Below are positions 25,150 through 34,800 of a stretch of DNA of 64,000 nt, one piece after another; positions within the stretch are counted from its first letter, which is position 1; each line of letters begins with the position of its first letter. The translations under genes and the position numbers were made by a program. The notes under the pieces are model-generated. The model did no database searches. It saw only the letters and a program-made list of their open reading frames with translations, and had not been told where the DNA came from. Source of the DNA: Thalassobius sp047123305 (GTDB lineage Bacteria > Pseudomonadota > Alphaproteobacteria > Rhodobacterales > Rhodobacteraceae); the NCBI RefSeq assembly GCF_047123305.1, contig NZ_CP138918.1, positions 4,190,767 to 4,254,766 on the forward strand, given 5' to 3'.

Positions 25150-25794
25150 ATGCGCGCAATTACCCATCATACCCCTGATGCGCTTCTGGCGGCTTATGCC
25201 GCTGGCACGCTCTCGCCTGCCTTCTCCCTGGTGGTGGCGACCCATATCTCGATCTGTGCCGAATGCCGTGCCGCGCTGGAAGGCCACCATGCCGTTGGCG
25301 GCGCGTTGTTAGACGGTTCGGAAACGGCAATCCTGTCCGACGCGCTGAAATCCGACATTCTGGCAATGCTGGATGATCCAACCCCCGCCGCCACACCCCT
25401 GGCCGCCCGCGAAGGTGAAGGCATCTATCCCGGCCCGGTGATCGAAGCGCTGAAGGGCAAGAAACCACGCTGGCGGTCGCTGGGACTGGGTTTGAAACAG
25501 GCGATTCTAAGCGATGACGAACATGGCTCTGTCCGGCTGCTGCATATCCCTGCGGGTCAGGCGGTGCCGGATCACGGTCACAACGGGATGGAGCTGACGT
25601 TGGTTCTGCAAGGCAGCTTTAGCGATGAAACCGGCCAGTTTGCCCGCGGCGATCTGGAAGTGGCGGATGAGGATCTGGATCACACGCCCGTCGCGGATGG
25701 TGGTGCGCCCTGTATCTGTCTGGCGGCAACAGATGCGCCGCTGCGATTCCACAGCTTCATGCCGCGCCTGTTCCAGCCGTTTTTCCGGATATAA
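25150..25794 (+). CDS. chrR: Zinc-containing anti-sigma factor ChrR
   Basis: 214 residues in two domains. The anti-sigma domain carries the zinc set His7 (or His6), His32, Cys36, Cys39 (HISICAEC). The cupin-like domain carries His142, His144, Glu148 and His178. Each matches the R. sphaeroides ChrR ligands (6/31/35/38 and 141/143/147/177) shifted by one, from memory. The cupin domain is needed there for the singlet-oxygen response, so this protein should keep it. The ATG lies one base after the rpoE stop. The extra in-frame ATG codons upstream lie inside rpoE. Confidence 0.93.
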   Translation: MRAITHHTPDALLAAYAAGTLSPAFSLVVATHISICAECRAALEGHHAVGGALLDGSETAILSDALKSDILAMLDDPTPAATPLAAREGEGIYPGPVIEALKGKKPRWRSLGLGLKQAILSDDEHGSVRLLHIPAGQAVPDHGHNGMELTLVLQGSFSDETGQFARGDLEVADEDLDHTPVADGGAPCICLAATDAPLRFHSFMPRLFQPFFRI

Positions 25795-25824
25795 GCCGCG
25801 ACTGCGCTGACCTCTGCACCCGCC

Positions 25825-26394
25825 TCACTTGGCGCAGAGCAGCTCCACCATATGGGCCACGACGGACAAAAGCTGGCGCAGCTGCGCCTCGCTTTTGGCT
25901 TGGAATTTGTAGCCCACACAGGTGATCCGGACCCATTCGGCCATCTGTTCGACACTCAGGTCATGGCCCGCCAGAACCTCCGCATGATCGGCAAACAGCT
26001 CCAGCAGCAGGGCCTGCTTGATCTCATCCACCTCTGACATTGCCTGATGTCCCGCCGCGCTGAGGCTTTCTTCCAACGTTTCCACTTCGGGTGAGGCGGT
26101 CATGATGAGGTAAGGCTGCACCAGCGCAATCTCGAAAAAGACGTTCAGCTTGGCCGTCAGCGTGCCGCCCTTCGCCCATTCAGCGCGGGTCTGTTCCTCA
26201 ATCTGAATGCCGGCATGACGGATCAAATCACACAGCAGCACATCTTTGTTGGAGAAGGCATTGTAGACCGTCTGACGGGCCACCCCTGCCTCTTCGGCGA
26301 TGTCCTTCATCGTGGTTTTCTTCAGCCCGTAGCGGGTGAATACCCGCATGGCGGCGTCAAGGATATCTGTCTTGCTGTCACTCATACTGGGCAT
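25825..26394 (-). CDS. TetR-family transcriptional repressor
   Basis: 189 residues. The helix-turn-helix is at the N-terminus: ILDAAMRVFTRYGLKKTTMKDIAEEAGVARQTVYNAFSNKDVL. The rest is the helical ligand domain. It diverges from the molybdoenzyme operon at 26555, whose promoter overlaps a near-palindrome (26414-26430), so it is the likely repressor of that operon and of itself. The start is placed at MPSMSD; MSD at 26385 is equally possible, and an upstream extension would run through the promoter. Confidence 0.87.
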   Translation of the reverse strand: MPSMSDSKTDILDAAMRVFTRYGLKKTTMKDIAEEAGVARQTVYNAFSNKDVLLCDLIRHAGIQIEEQTRAEWAKGGTLTAKLNVFFEIALVQPYLIMTASPEVETLEESLSAAGHQAMSEVDEIKQALLLELFADHAEVLAGHDLSVEQMAEWVRITCVGYKFQAKSEAQLRQLLSVVAHMVELLCAK

Positions 26395-26395
26395 A

Positions 26396-26430
26396 TTGAC
26401 AAAAATGGCCCAAGTGTCAATATTGGACAC
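26396..26430 (+). promoter_or_regulatory. Candidate promoter with TetR operator for the molybdoenzyme operon
   Basis: TTGACA (26396-26401), 17 nt, then AATATT (26419-26424). The near-palindrome GTGTC-AATATT-GGACAC (26414-26430) covers the -10, the usual layout for TetR repression. It also lies right at the TetR start, allowing autoregulation. The leader to the first ATG would be about 125 nt. Confidence 0.5.
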
Positions 26431-26554
26431 AAAGACGAGTCGTGTACATTTGCCCAATTCGGTCAGCATCGCGGACCCATTCTGGCCAAGCACACGGCGC
26501 GCCATAGGTTAGGAACAGGACTCTGGCAGCTTTTGCCACCAAGGAGATTGCAGC

Positions 26555-27019
26555 ATGAAACTGATTGTGAACGGACAAGCGCGGGAGGTGGACGTCGAAG
26601 ACGACATGCCGCTGCTTTGGGTATTGCGGGACGAACTGGGCGTCACCGGTGTGAAATACGGTTGCGGCATCGCCCAATGTGGCGCCTGCACCGTGCATGT
26701 GGATGGACAGGCGGTACGCAGCTGCCAGATGTCCGCCGGATCCTTGGAAGACGGCGCAGAGGTCACCACGATCGAGGGACTCGGCACGCCGGAGGCGCTG
26801 AATGTGGTGCAAGAAGCCTGGATTGAGCATCAGGTGGCACAATGTGGCTACTGCCAATCCGGTCAGATCATGCAGGCCGCCGCCCTGCTGGAGATGAACG
26901 ACGCCCCCACCGACGCCGAGATAGACGCCGCCATGAGTGGCAATCTCTGCCGCTGTGGCACCTACCCCCGTATTCGCGCCGCTGTGAAATCGGCCGCCAC
27001 CAAACTGCAGGAGGCCTGA
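26555..27019 (+). CDS. iorA: 2Fe-2S subunit of an isoquinoline 1-oxidoreductase/xanthine-dehydrogenase-type enzyme
   Basis: 154 residues with both iron-sulfur clusters of the family. The plant-ferredoxin type is CGIAQCGAC plus the later Cys in AVRSC. The alpha-helical type is QCGYCQSGQ with LCRCGTY. It passes electrons from the molybdenum subunit. It has no signal peptide, so if the enzyme is periplasmic it must travel out bound to the Tat-exported partner. AAGGAGATTGC precedes the ATG. The large-subunit gene begins 3 nt after the stop. Confidence 0.92.
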   Translation: MKLIVNGQAREVDVEDDMPLLWVLRDELGVTGVKYGCGIAQCGACTVHVDGQAVRSCQMSAGSLEDGAEVTTIEGLGTPEALNVVQEAWIEHQVAQCGYCQSGQIMQAAALLEMNDAPTDAEIDAAMSGNLCRCGTYPRIRAAVKSAATKLQEA

Positions 27020-27021
27020 TC

Positions 27022-29319
27022 ATGTCCCGTATGCGTAAAATCGGCCGTCGTGCTTTCCTGATTGGCTCTGCCGCAGTTGTCGGCGGCATCGCCTTTGGCG
27101 CTTATGCGGTGAACAAACCGCATGACAACCCGCTGTCGACCGGTCGGAAGGATGGTGAAGCGACGTTTAATCCCTTTGTGAAAATCACCGGTGACAAGAT
27201 CACCCTGATCGCCCCCCATGCCGACAAAGGCCAGGGCGTGCAATCCGCACAGGCTGCCCTGATTGCCGAAGAGCTGGACGTCGAGCTGGATCAGGTTGAG
27301 ATCAGCTTTGGCAAGCCCTCCGCCGCCTATTGGAATACGGCTATGGCCGGTGAAATGGCCCCCTTCATGAGCTTTGACGAAAGCTTTGCCGCACGGTCCG
27401 TGCGCGGGGCTTTGGGCGTGGTGACCAAGGTGATTGGCCTGCAAGGCACGGGCGGTTCCTCCTCGATGCCGGATCAATATGAAAAACTGCGCGCAGCCGG
27501 GGCTGTCGCGCGCGAAACCCTGAAAGCCGCCGCCAGCAAAGTGTCCGGCGTGCCCGTCGCGCAGCTGAAAACCGCCAAAGGTGCGGTGCAGCTGCCCGAT
27601 GGCAGCCAGATGGCCTACACCGATCTGGCCGGCACCGCCGCCGAGATCGAGCCGGTGACCGAGGTCACCCTGCGTGACCCGAAAGACTGGCGTCTGCTGG
27701 GCAAGCCGATGCAGCGCACCGATATTGTTGCCAAATCGACCGGTACGATGAACTACGGCATCGACCTCACCATCGAGGGCATGATCCATGCCTCCGCAAA
27801 GGTGAACCCACGGCAGGGGGGCGAAATGCTGGGCTATGATGCCACGGCCGCCAAATCCATGCGCGGGGTGCAGAAAATCGTCGAGCTGGAAGGTGACATC
27901 TGGGACGTCAATGACAGCGGCGGCAAGGTCTCGCGGCGCGGCAAGGTAGGCGTGGCCGTTGTGGCAGACAACACCTGGCGGGCGTTTCAGGCGCTGGAAG
28001 CCATCGAATTTGACTGGGGCACAGCGCATTACCCGCCCGAAATGGAGGGGCACTGGCAGGCCCTATCCGACAGCTTCACCGACGACCGGCTGGACACCGA
28101 CTGGCGCAAAGACGGCGATGTGGACACCGCCCTCAGCGGCACAGACGTGCTGGAAGCCGAATACCGCGCGCCCTATGTCGCCCACGCCCCGCTGGAGCCG
28201 ATCAGCGCCGTTGTCCGCGTGGATGCCGACGGCGCCGAGGTTTGGGCAGGCCATCAAATGCAGCGTTTCTTGCAAATGAAGGTAGCCGGGCTACTGGGGC
28301 TGGACGATCAGGAAAAAGTCACTTTCCACAACCAGTTCATTGGCGGCAGCTTCGGTCACCGGCTGGAGTTTGAAAACATCGTGGTCGCCACAGAAGTGGC
28401 ACGTCAAATGCCGGGTGTGCCGGTGAAACTCACCTTCTCCCGCGAAGAGGACTTCGCTCATGACTTCCCCCGCCAGATCGCCATGTCGCGCTCCCGCGGG
28501 GCGGTGAAGGACGGCAAAGTGGATGCCTGGGATCTGAAGATCGCCACCCCGTCGGTACTGGTCTCACAGGGTGCGCGCGCGGGCTTCCCCGCCGCGGGAC
28601 CGGATTCGCAGATCGTTTCGGGGGCTTGGAACATGCCGTTTGACATCCCGAACCTGCGTGTGCGGGGCTACCGCGCGCCGGAACTTGCGCCGATCAGTTC
28701 CTGGCGGTCGGTTGGGGCCTCTTCACAAGGGTTCTTTGCTGAAGGGTTCTTTGACGAGCTGTGCCACGCCGCTGGCGCCGACCCGATGGAGGAACGGCTG
28801 CGTCTGGTCAACAACCCGATCCACCGCAAAGTGCTGGAGGCCGTGGCCGAAATGTCCAACTGGGGCAGCGATCTGGGCGCAAACCGGGGCCGTGGCATTG
28901 CGATGGTCGAAAGCTTCGGCGTGCCCACCGCAGAGGTGGTTGAAGTCACCATGACCGACGGTGGCATCAAGATGGACAAGGTCTACATTGCGGCGGACGT
29001 GGGCCAGATCATCGATCCGGTGAACTTTGAAAACCTGATGCAGGGTGGTGTTGTCTTTGGCCTTGGCCATGCGATCAACTGCGAGATCACCTATGCCGAC
29101 GGGATGGCCGAACAGACAAACTACCACGCGCACGAAGGCATGCGCCTGTACCAATGCCCCGACATTATCGTGAAGGGTCTGGAAAACGGCGACAAAATCA
29201 AAGGGATCGGCGAACCTCCGGTGCCACCAGCGGCGCCTGCGCTGGCCAATGCGATCTTTGCCGCCACCGGCAAACGTCTGCGGGAAATGCCCTTCATCAA
29301 CCACATTGATTTTGTCTGA
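27022..29319 (+). CDS. iorB: Molybdenum-binding subunit, isoquinoline 1-oxidoreductase type, Tat-exported
   Basis: 765 residues. A twin-arginine signal (IGRRAFLIGSAAVVGG) is at the N-terminus, followed by the aldehyde oxidase/xanthine dehydrogenase hammerhead domain and Mo-cofactor domains. Near the C-terminus is GIGEPPVPPAAPA, with the Glu that acts as base in this family. Such enzymes hydroxylate N-heterocycles or oxidise aldehydes with water as oxygen source. The actual substrate cannot be told. The gene begins 3 nt after the 2Fe-2S subunit. A cytochrome gene follows at 15 nt, which suggests electrons go to the respiratory chain rather than to NAD. Confidence 0.92.
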   Translation: MSRMRKIGRRAFLIGSAAVVGGIAFGAYAVNKPHDNPLSTGRKDGEATFNPFVKITGDKITLIAPHADKGQGVQSAQAALIAEELDVELDQVEISFGKPSAAYWNTAMAGEMAPFMSFDESFAARSVRGALGVVTKVIGLQGTGGSSSMPDQYEKLRAAGAVARETLKAAASKVSGVPVAQLKTAKGAVQLPDGSQMAYTDLAGTAAEIEPVTEVTLRDPKDWRLLGKPMQRTDIVAKSTGTMNYGIDLTIEGMIHASAKVNPRQGGEMLGYDATAAKSMRGVQKIVELEGDIWDVNDSGGKVSRRGKVGVAVVADNTWRAFQALEAIEFDWGTAHYPPEMEGHWQALSDSFTDDRLDTDWRKDGDVDTALSGTDVLEAEYRAPYVAHAPLEPISAVVRVDADGAEVWAGHQMQRFLQMKVAGLLGLDDQEKVTFHNQFIGGSFGHRLEFENIVVATEVARQMPGVPVKLTFSREEDFAHDFPRQIAMSRSRGAVKDGKVDAWDLKIATPSVLVSQGARAGFPAAGPDSQIVSGAWNMPFDIPNLRVRGYRAPELAPISSWRSVGASSQGFFAEGFFDELCHAAGADPMEERLRLVNNPIHRKVLEAVAEMSNWGSDLGANRGRGIAMVESFGVPTAEVVEVTMTDGGIKMDKVYIAADVGQIIDPVNFENLMQGGVVFGLGHAINCEITYADGMAEQTNYHAHEGMRLYQCPDIIVKGLENGDKIKGIGEPPVPPAAPALANAIFAATGKRLREMPFINHIDFV

Positions 29320-29334
29320 GCGGAGGCAACGACC

Positions 29335-29946
29335 ATGAAAAAGATCGCTTTTGCCATCGCGCTATCAACCCTTGCCCTGCCCGCCTTTGCGGCCGGGGAA
29401 AACGTCACCATCAACCCACCCGCCGAAGGTTCGGTCAGCCGCGACGAAGGTCTGGCCGCCTTTGCCCGCGTCTATGAGGTGGCCAGCCATCCGCGGTGTT
29501 CCAACTGCCACGTCGGGGCGGACAACCGGCCGATGTGGTCCGGCCCGTCTTATGGCCGCACTCGGCCGCACGGTATGAACATCAACGCTGGCGAAAGCCG
29601 CATTGGCGCGGAAACCGTCATGTGCTCCACCTGCCACGCTGAACGCGCCAGCCTGAATGACACGCCCCATGCACCGCCACAGGTCTCCATGGCGTGGCAA
29701 CTGGCCCCGGTGGAGGCCGAATGGTTCGGCAAATCCGCAACCGAGGTCTGCAACCAACTGCGGGATCCTGACCGCAACGGCGGGCGCACTGCGCTGGAGA
29801 TTGCCGAACATCTGGACCATGATCTGATCCTGCACTGGGCCTGGAACCCCGGCGGTGGGCGCGAACCTGCGCCCTATAGCCTGCAGGAACATGTCGATGA
29901 CGTGCTGGTCTGGGGCGTTGCCGGTTTTCCCTGTGAAAACGACTGA
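29335..29946 (+). CDS. Diheme c-type cytochrome, electron acceptor of the molybdoenzyme
   Basis: 203 residues with a Sec signal (MKKIAFAIALSTLALPAFA) and two heme motifs, CSNCH and CSTCH, about 45 residues apart. Met residues that could be sixth ligands lie between and after them (RPMW, GMNI, SMAW). Two further cysteines (EVCNQ and FPCEND) may form a disulfide. Periplasmic oxidoreductases of the IorB/aldehyde-dehydrogenase type often send electrons to a c-type cytochrome. Placement 15 nt after the Mo subunit supports that role. Confidence 0.87.
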   Translation: MKKIAFAIALSTLALPAFAAGENVTINPPAEGSVSRDEGLAAFARVYEVASHPRCSNCHVGADNRPMWSGPSYGRTRPHGMNINAGESRIGAETVMCSTCHAERASLNDTPHAPPQVSMAWQLAPVEAEWFGKSATEVCNQLRDPDRNGGRTALEIAEHLDHDLILHWAWNPGGGREPAPYSLQEHVDDVLVWGVAGFPCEND

Positions 29947-29958
29947 GGAGAGGGGGAG

Positions 29959-30309
29959 ATGATGCTTTTGCAAGGACCATTTCGCACCGCCAATGTCGCG
30001 GTGATCCTCAGCGCACTGCTGCATATTGTGGCCCCGGTTGCTGGTGGATTTGAGGCCAGCACCTTTGGCATGGTGCCGATTGGCCTGTTCTTTCTGGCCC
30101 TGGCCTATGGCCTGTCGCGCGGTTGGCGCGGGTTGGCCTATCTGACCTTCCTGATCATGGGCTTCGGCATTTCTGCTGCAATCAGCGGGGCCTATTCCAT
30201 CAGTCCCATCCCCAGTTGGCTGTTTGGTGCCATCGGTGCGGCGGATGCGGCAGCGATGGTGCTGCTGTTTGTGGCGCTGTGGCGGGATCCGGCCCCGAAA
30301 GGGGCCTGA
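29959..30309 (+). CDS. Small membrane protein in the molybdoenzyme operon
   Basis: 116 residues with four predicted membrane segments (VAVILSALLHIVAPVAGGF; IGLFFLALAYGLS; LTFLIMGFGISAAISGAY; AIGAADAAAMVLLFVALW). No family is recognised. GAGGAGAGGGGGAG precedes two adjacent ATGs (29959, 29962). It is the last gene of the TetR-controlled operon, and a role as membrane anchor or quinone contact for the cytochrome is possible but not shown. It ends 4 nt before the converging transglycosylase gene. Confidence 0.7.
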   Translation: MMLLQGPFRTANVAVILSALLHIVAPVAGGFEASTFGMVPIGLFFLALAYGLSRGWRGLAYLTFLIMGFGISAAISGAYSISPIPSWLFGAIGAADAAAMVLLFVALWRDPAPKGA

Positions 30310-30313
30310 GCCC

Positions 30314-31567
30314 CTAGCGCAGCGCTTTTACAATTGCTTTGCTTGGCCAGCAGCTTGCCTGCTGGCCTTGCGCCTCTTGCCAGCGCCCGATGGAACGGCG
30401 GGTGCGAAATCCTGCCAGCCCATCGGCACCGCCCACATCATGGCCCAAAGCCTCTAGCCCGCGCTGCATCGCCGCCACATCCGAGCGCAGCAGCTTTTCC
30501 GTCTTGCCCCAGCTGGCCTTGAAATCCCCCATATTGTAGCGGATCCGGTCGCCGGAATGGCCGACAAACAGGGCGTAGAGATCGCTCTCGTTATACTCTT
30601 TCAGCACGTAGAAATTTGGCGTCACGATAAATGCAGGCCCGTGCCGTCCCGACGGCATCAGCAGGAACCCCTGCCCCTTGGCTTCATGCGCGGGGAAGGC
30701 CTTGCCGCTGACACGGGTGATCCCCATCGCGGTCCAATCGCTGATCTTGCGGCCCTGATCCGGCCCCTCAAGACTACAGGAAATGCTGTCCGGCACCCGC
30801 ACCTCAAACCCCCAATCGCGGCCCGAAACCCAGCCGAATTCCTTCAGGTAATGGCCGATCGAGGCGATCGTATCCGCCTCAGAGCGCCAAATATCCGCCT
30901 TGCCATCGCCGTTGCCGTCTGTGGCGTATTCCAGGAAATTGCTCGGCATAAACTGCGGCTGTCCCAAGGCCCCCGCCCAACTGGATTTCAACCCGCGGGC
31001 GCTAGTGTGGCCGGCCTGAATGATCTGCAGTGCGGCGACCAGTTCATCGGTGAAATAGGCGGCTCGGGTGGACATGAACCCTTTAGTGGCCAGCACCTGC
31101 ACTGCATCATGTTTGATCGCCACACGGCCATAGCCACTTTCCCGGCCCCAGATACCCAGAATGATCCGCCCCGGCACACCAGTATCCTGCACCACCCGCT
31201 TCAAGGTGCTGGCATGGGCCTTGGCCATGTCTTTGCCAACACGGGTGGCGTGATCCAGCGATCCGCGATTGAAATACTTGGCAGGCTGGCCAAATTCGGA
31301 CTGTTTCTGGGCTTGCTGTTTCGGGGCCTCGGAACCCGGCGGCACCAGATCCGGCAGTTCCCAGTTCAGCCGCACCCCTTTCAGGGCCGCGCGAAACACC
31401 TTGCGCTGCACGCCTTTTGCCTTGGCCAGCGGCCAGATCTGTTCATCCAGCCAGCGTTGAAACTGCTTCTCGACCTGTGCCTTGTCCAAAGCCAGCGCGG
31501 GCGGCGCTGCGGCCACCCCAATGGCCAGCGCCACTGCCAAAACCGAAACCGCCCAACCGCGCCGCAT
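30314..31567 (-). CDS. Lytic murein transglycosylase, MltB type, with C-terminal peptidoglycan-binding domain
   Basis: 417 residues: signal peptide (1-26), an SLT_2 catalytic domain with Glu143 in GIWGRESGYGR, the WAGALGQPQFMPS motif and DGNGDGKADIW, then a PG_binding_1 domain at the C-terminus (LRSDVAAMQRGLEALGHDVGGADGLAGFRTRRSI). It cuts the glycan strand of peptidoglycan, forming 1,6-anhydro ends, in the periplasm. There is no lipobox Cys, so it is a soluble rather than lipoprotein form. It stands alone and converges on the molybdoenzyme operon. Confidence 0.92.
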   Translation of the reverse strand: MRRGWAVSVLAVALAIGVAAAPPALALDKAQVEKQFQRWLDEQIWPLAKAKGVQRKVFRAALKGVRLNWELPDLVPPGSEAPKQQAQKQSEFGQPAKYFNRGSLDHATRVGKDMAKAHASTLKRVVQDTGVPGRIILGIWGRESGYGRVAIKHDAVQVLATKGFMSTRAAYFTDELVAALQIIQAGHTSARGLKSSWAGALGQPQFMPSNFLEYATDGNGDGKADIWRSEADTIASIGHYLKEFGWVSGRDWGFEVRVPDSISCSLEGPDQGRKISDWTAMGITRVSGKAFPAHEAKGQGFLLMPSGRHGPAFIVTPNFYVLKEYNESDLYALFVGHSGDRIRYNMGDFKASWGKTEKLLRSDVAAMQRGLEALGHDVGGADGLAGFRTRRSIGRWQEAQGQQASCWPSKAIVKALR

Positions 31568-31829
31568 GCAAACTCTCCTTGTTCAATACCGGTAAACTAG
31601 TCGCTGCCCCCGGCCGAGGCCAGCCCCAGCCGATGGGTCGCCGCATTCGCGCACAAACTGGCCGAGAGGCGAAAAATCCTGTACCCTGAGGACCAAGTTC
31701 CCGCACCGGTTCGGATCCGCCTGCCCGACCTTCGGCCCCTCAGCCTTGCTAGCTATGGAACCCTTCAGGCGCGTCCCCCGGTCATTTTCGGCCCCGATTT
31801 GGGCTGCTTCACCGGAAGGGACAAGATTG

Positions 31830-34800
31830 ATGCTGCCTCGGATTTTTGCGCTTTACCTCCGTCTGTTTGCTGTCGTTTTTCTGGCCTTGGCCAGCGCGGT
31901 CAGCATCCCCCCCGCCTCAGCGCAACCCGCAGGCCTGCCCGGTGCCCCCTGGCTGGGCGACAGCTTTCAGGACCTGCAGAAAATCGCCACCATCTGTGAC
32001 AAATGCAAAGAGGCCGAGGCCGCCTCGCAAGCGCAGATCGACCGCTACAATGCCGCCCGTACCACCTATGAAGAAGAGGCAGCACGGATGCGGGCGCTGG
32101 CAGACCGGTTTTTGGAGGCAAAAGCCACGTTTGACCGTTTGAACGCCTTGGATGAACAGTTGTCGCAGGAATCCCTCGACCTGTTGTTCGACAAGATCGA
32201 AGCGCCCGAGCGCACTTACCAAGAGGTGCAGGACGCGCTGTATCAGCTGGAACCCGATCTCGCCGCCGCCCGCAGCGCCCTGGCAGAGGCCCGCGCCGCG
32301 CTCGACACAGGGTTGCGGGGGTTGGAACGTCTGCGCCTGACTGCGCTGGCCGAATTGCGCAGCGCCATCCGGCTGCAGAACGCCATGCATCAGTGTGAAT
32401 TTGCCTGTGACATCTGGGAGTTGAAACTTGAGGAACCAGAACCCGACCCCAATCCGCCCCGCCGCCCCGGCGACATCAACGCCAGCGAAATACCAGTGCC
32501 GGAGAATTTCATCGGGGTGGTTGCCAAATGCGCCAAATGCCAGCCGCTGGCCGAACGGGTCAACCAGATCCGCAGCCACCGCCGCAGCTTTGCCACCTCT
32601 GCCCAGATGCTCTACGCCTCGCTGACGGCCAACCAGCAAACGCTCGACCGGCTCTTTGCCGAAGCCCAACAACTGGTGCAGCAGGAGAAAGCGCTTTATC
32701 AAGCACTGCTGGCCTCCTTCACCGGCACCGCCCCCGCCGAAGAGGCCGATCGTATCGACCAGATTTTTGATGCACGCGACCAACGCGAGGCCGAAGAACG
32801 CCTGCGCGCCCTGGCCGAGCGCCGGGCCCAGCTGGCTCGCGATATGGCCGGGCTGGAAGCCACCATTGCGCAGCAGTTTCAGGGCCTGTTGGAAGCGATT
32901 GCAAATTATCGCATTCACAGTCAGTTGCTGACCCTTGCACAAGCCGAACTTGCCGCCTGCGAAGCCACCTGCACCCCGGCCGAAGAAGGCCCGAAAACCG
33001 GCTTGCCGGATCCGTTCACCGATCCCGACTACCCGCAGCCCGAAAATGTCGATCCGATCACCGCCGCCTGCGCCAAATGTCAGCCCATCGCCGACAGCCT
33101 GATGCAGGTGCTGTCCGACCGGCGCCGTGTTGGGGGCGACATTCAGAACATGGTCTGGCTGCTGAAAGGACGGCGTGCCTCCTTGGAACGCTGGCAGACC
33201 GAAGATGACAAACTGGCCGCCGAGGAGCGGCTGCTGGGCGCCGCCCTGCTGCCGTCTGCGGGCACCAACAACCCTGATCAAGTGCTCGACCGCCTGTTCG
33301 AGATTGAGGCCGAACGCACCCAGTTGCTGTCAGATATGCTGTGGGCCGAAGAGGAAATTACCCGCCTGCAAACCCAGTTGGAGGCCGCGCTGAAGGAACA
33401 TGAGGCGCTGACCCGACGCGCCGCCGATCTGCGGGCCCAGCTGGCCGCCTGCGAACGCACCTGCAGTGAGGAGGATAGCAAGGACATCAGCACCGGGGGT
33501 GGGCTCTATGATCCCGATTACCCTCAGCCGGAAAGCTTCATCGGTGTGGTCGCGCAATGTGCCGCCTGCCAACCTCTGGCCGAAGCGCTGAATGCATTGT
33601 TGTCAGAACGTTACCGACTGGCGGGCGATATTCAGTCCACCGCGGCGCGTCTCAAACACAATGAACCGCTGCTCGATCAACGTCGGGCCGACTTGGCGCG
33701 TTTGGAAGCGCGGGAAATGGCGCTGCTGCCGATCTGGTCACAACTGGATGACAGCCCCGAACAACGCGCCGCCGAAAAAGAGCTGAACGAAATCGATCCC
33801 GCCCGTCGTGCCGCCGAAGCGGATGTTGCAGCGCTAGAACGGCTGAATGCACAGGACCGCGCCGTGCTGGAGGAAATGCTGGCACAGCACGCACTCTTGA
33901 ACCAGAAAATCGCCGATGCCCGCGCCGCCTTGGCCGCTTGTGAGGCGAAAAAATGCACTGGCGCGGAAGACACCACCGGCACCTCGCTGACCGATCCCAC
34001 CGAGGGCGGCAGCGGCCAGGACAGGCGTTTTGCCACGACCGACTGTGCACCCTGTGAACCGGTGGTGAGCCTGTTGAATGATGTGATCGGCTCCCTCATC
34101 ACCACAAAGGAAATGCTGGCGGAAAAACGCGCCGCGCTTGCCGCGCTGGAGGCGGAGATGACCCAGATGGAGGCCGATAAATCCGCTGCTCAGGATGCCT
34201 TTGCCAGCGCCCTGACCCGCCGCAACGCCCAGCGGGACGCCGGTCAGGACACCTCGGCGACCGAGACCGAGATGCAGCAGGCGCTGGACCGCGCCGGTGA
34301 CCTGTTGAGCGACATTGAAGACGGCGAAATCCGCCGCCTTGACCTGCAGGATGAAATCGAAGCGCTGGAGACCCGCCTCACCGCGCTGGAGCAACAGGAA
34401 ACCACCCTGCGGGCGCAGCTGGCCGAATGTGAGAAACAATGTGTGGCGGCGGAAGACACCACCGGCACCTCATTGACCGATCCGTCTGAGGGCGGCAGCG
34501 GGCAGGACAGCCGTTTTGCCACGACCGACTGTGCACCCTGTGAACCGGTGGTGAGCCTGTTGAATGATGTGATCGGCTCCCTCATCACCACAAAGGAAAT
34601 GCTGGCGGAAAAACGCGCCGCGCTTGCCGCGCTGGAGGCGGAGATGACCCAGATGGAGGCCGATAAATCCGCTGCTCAGGATGCCTTTGCCAGCGCCCTG
34701 ACCCGCCGCAACGCCCAGCGGGACGCCGGTCAGGACACCTCGGCGACCGAGACCGAGATGCAGCAGGCGCTGGACCGCGCCGGTGACCTGTTGAGCGACA

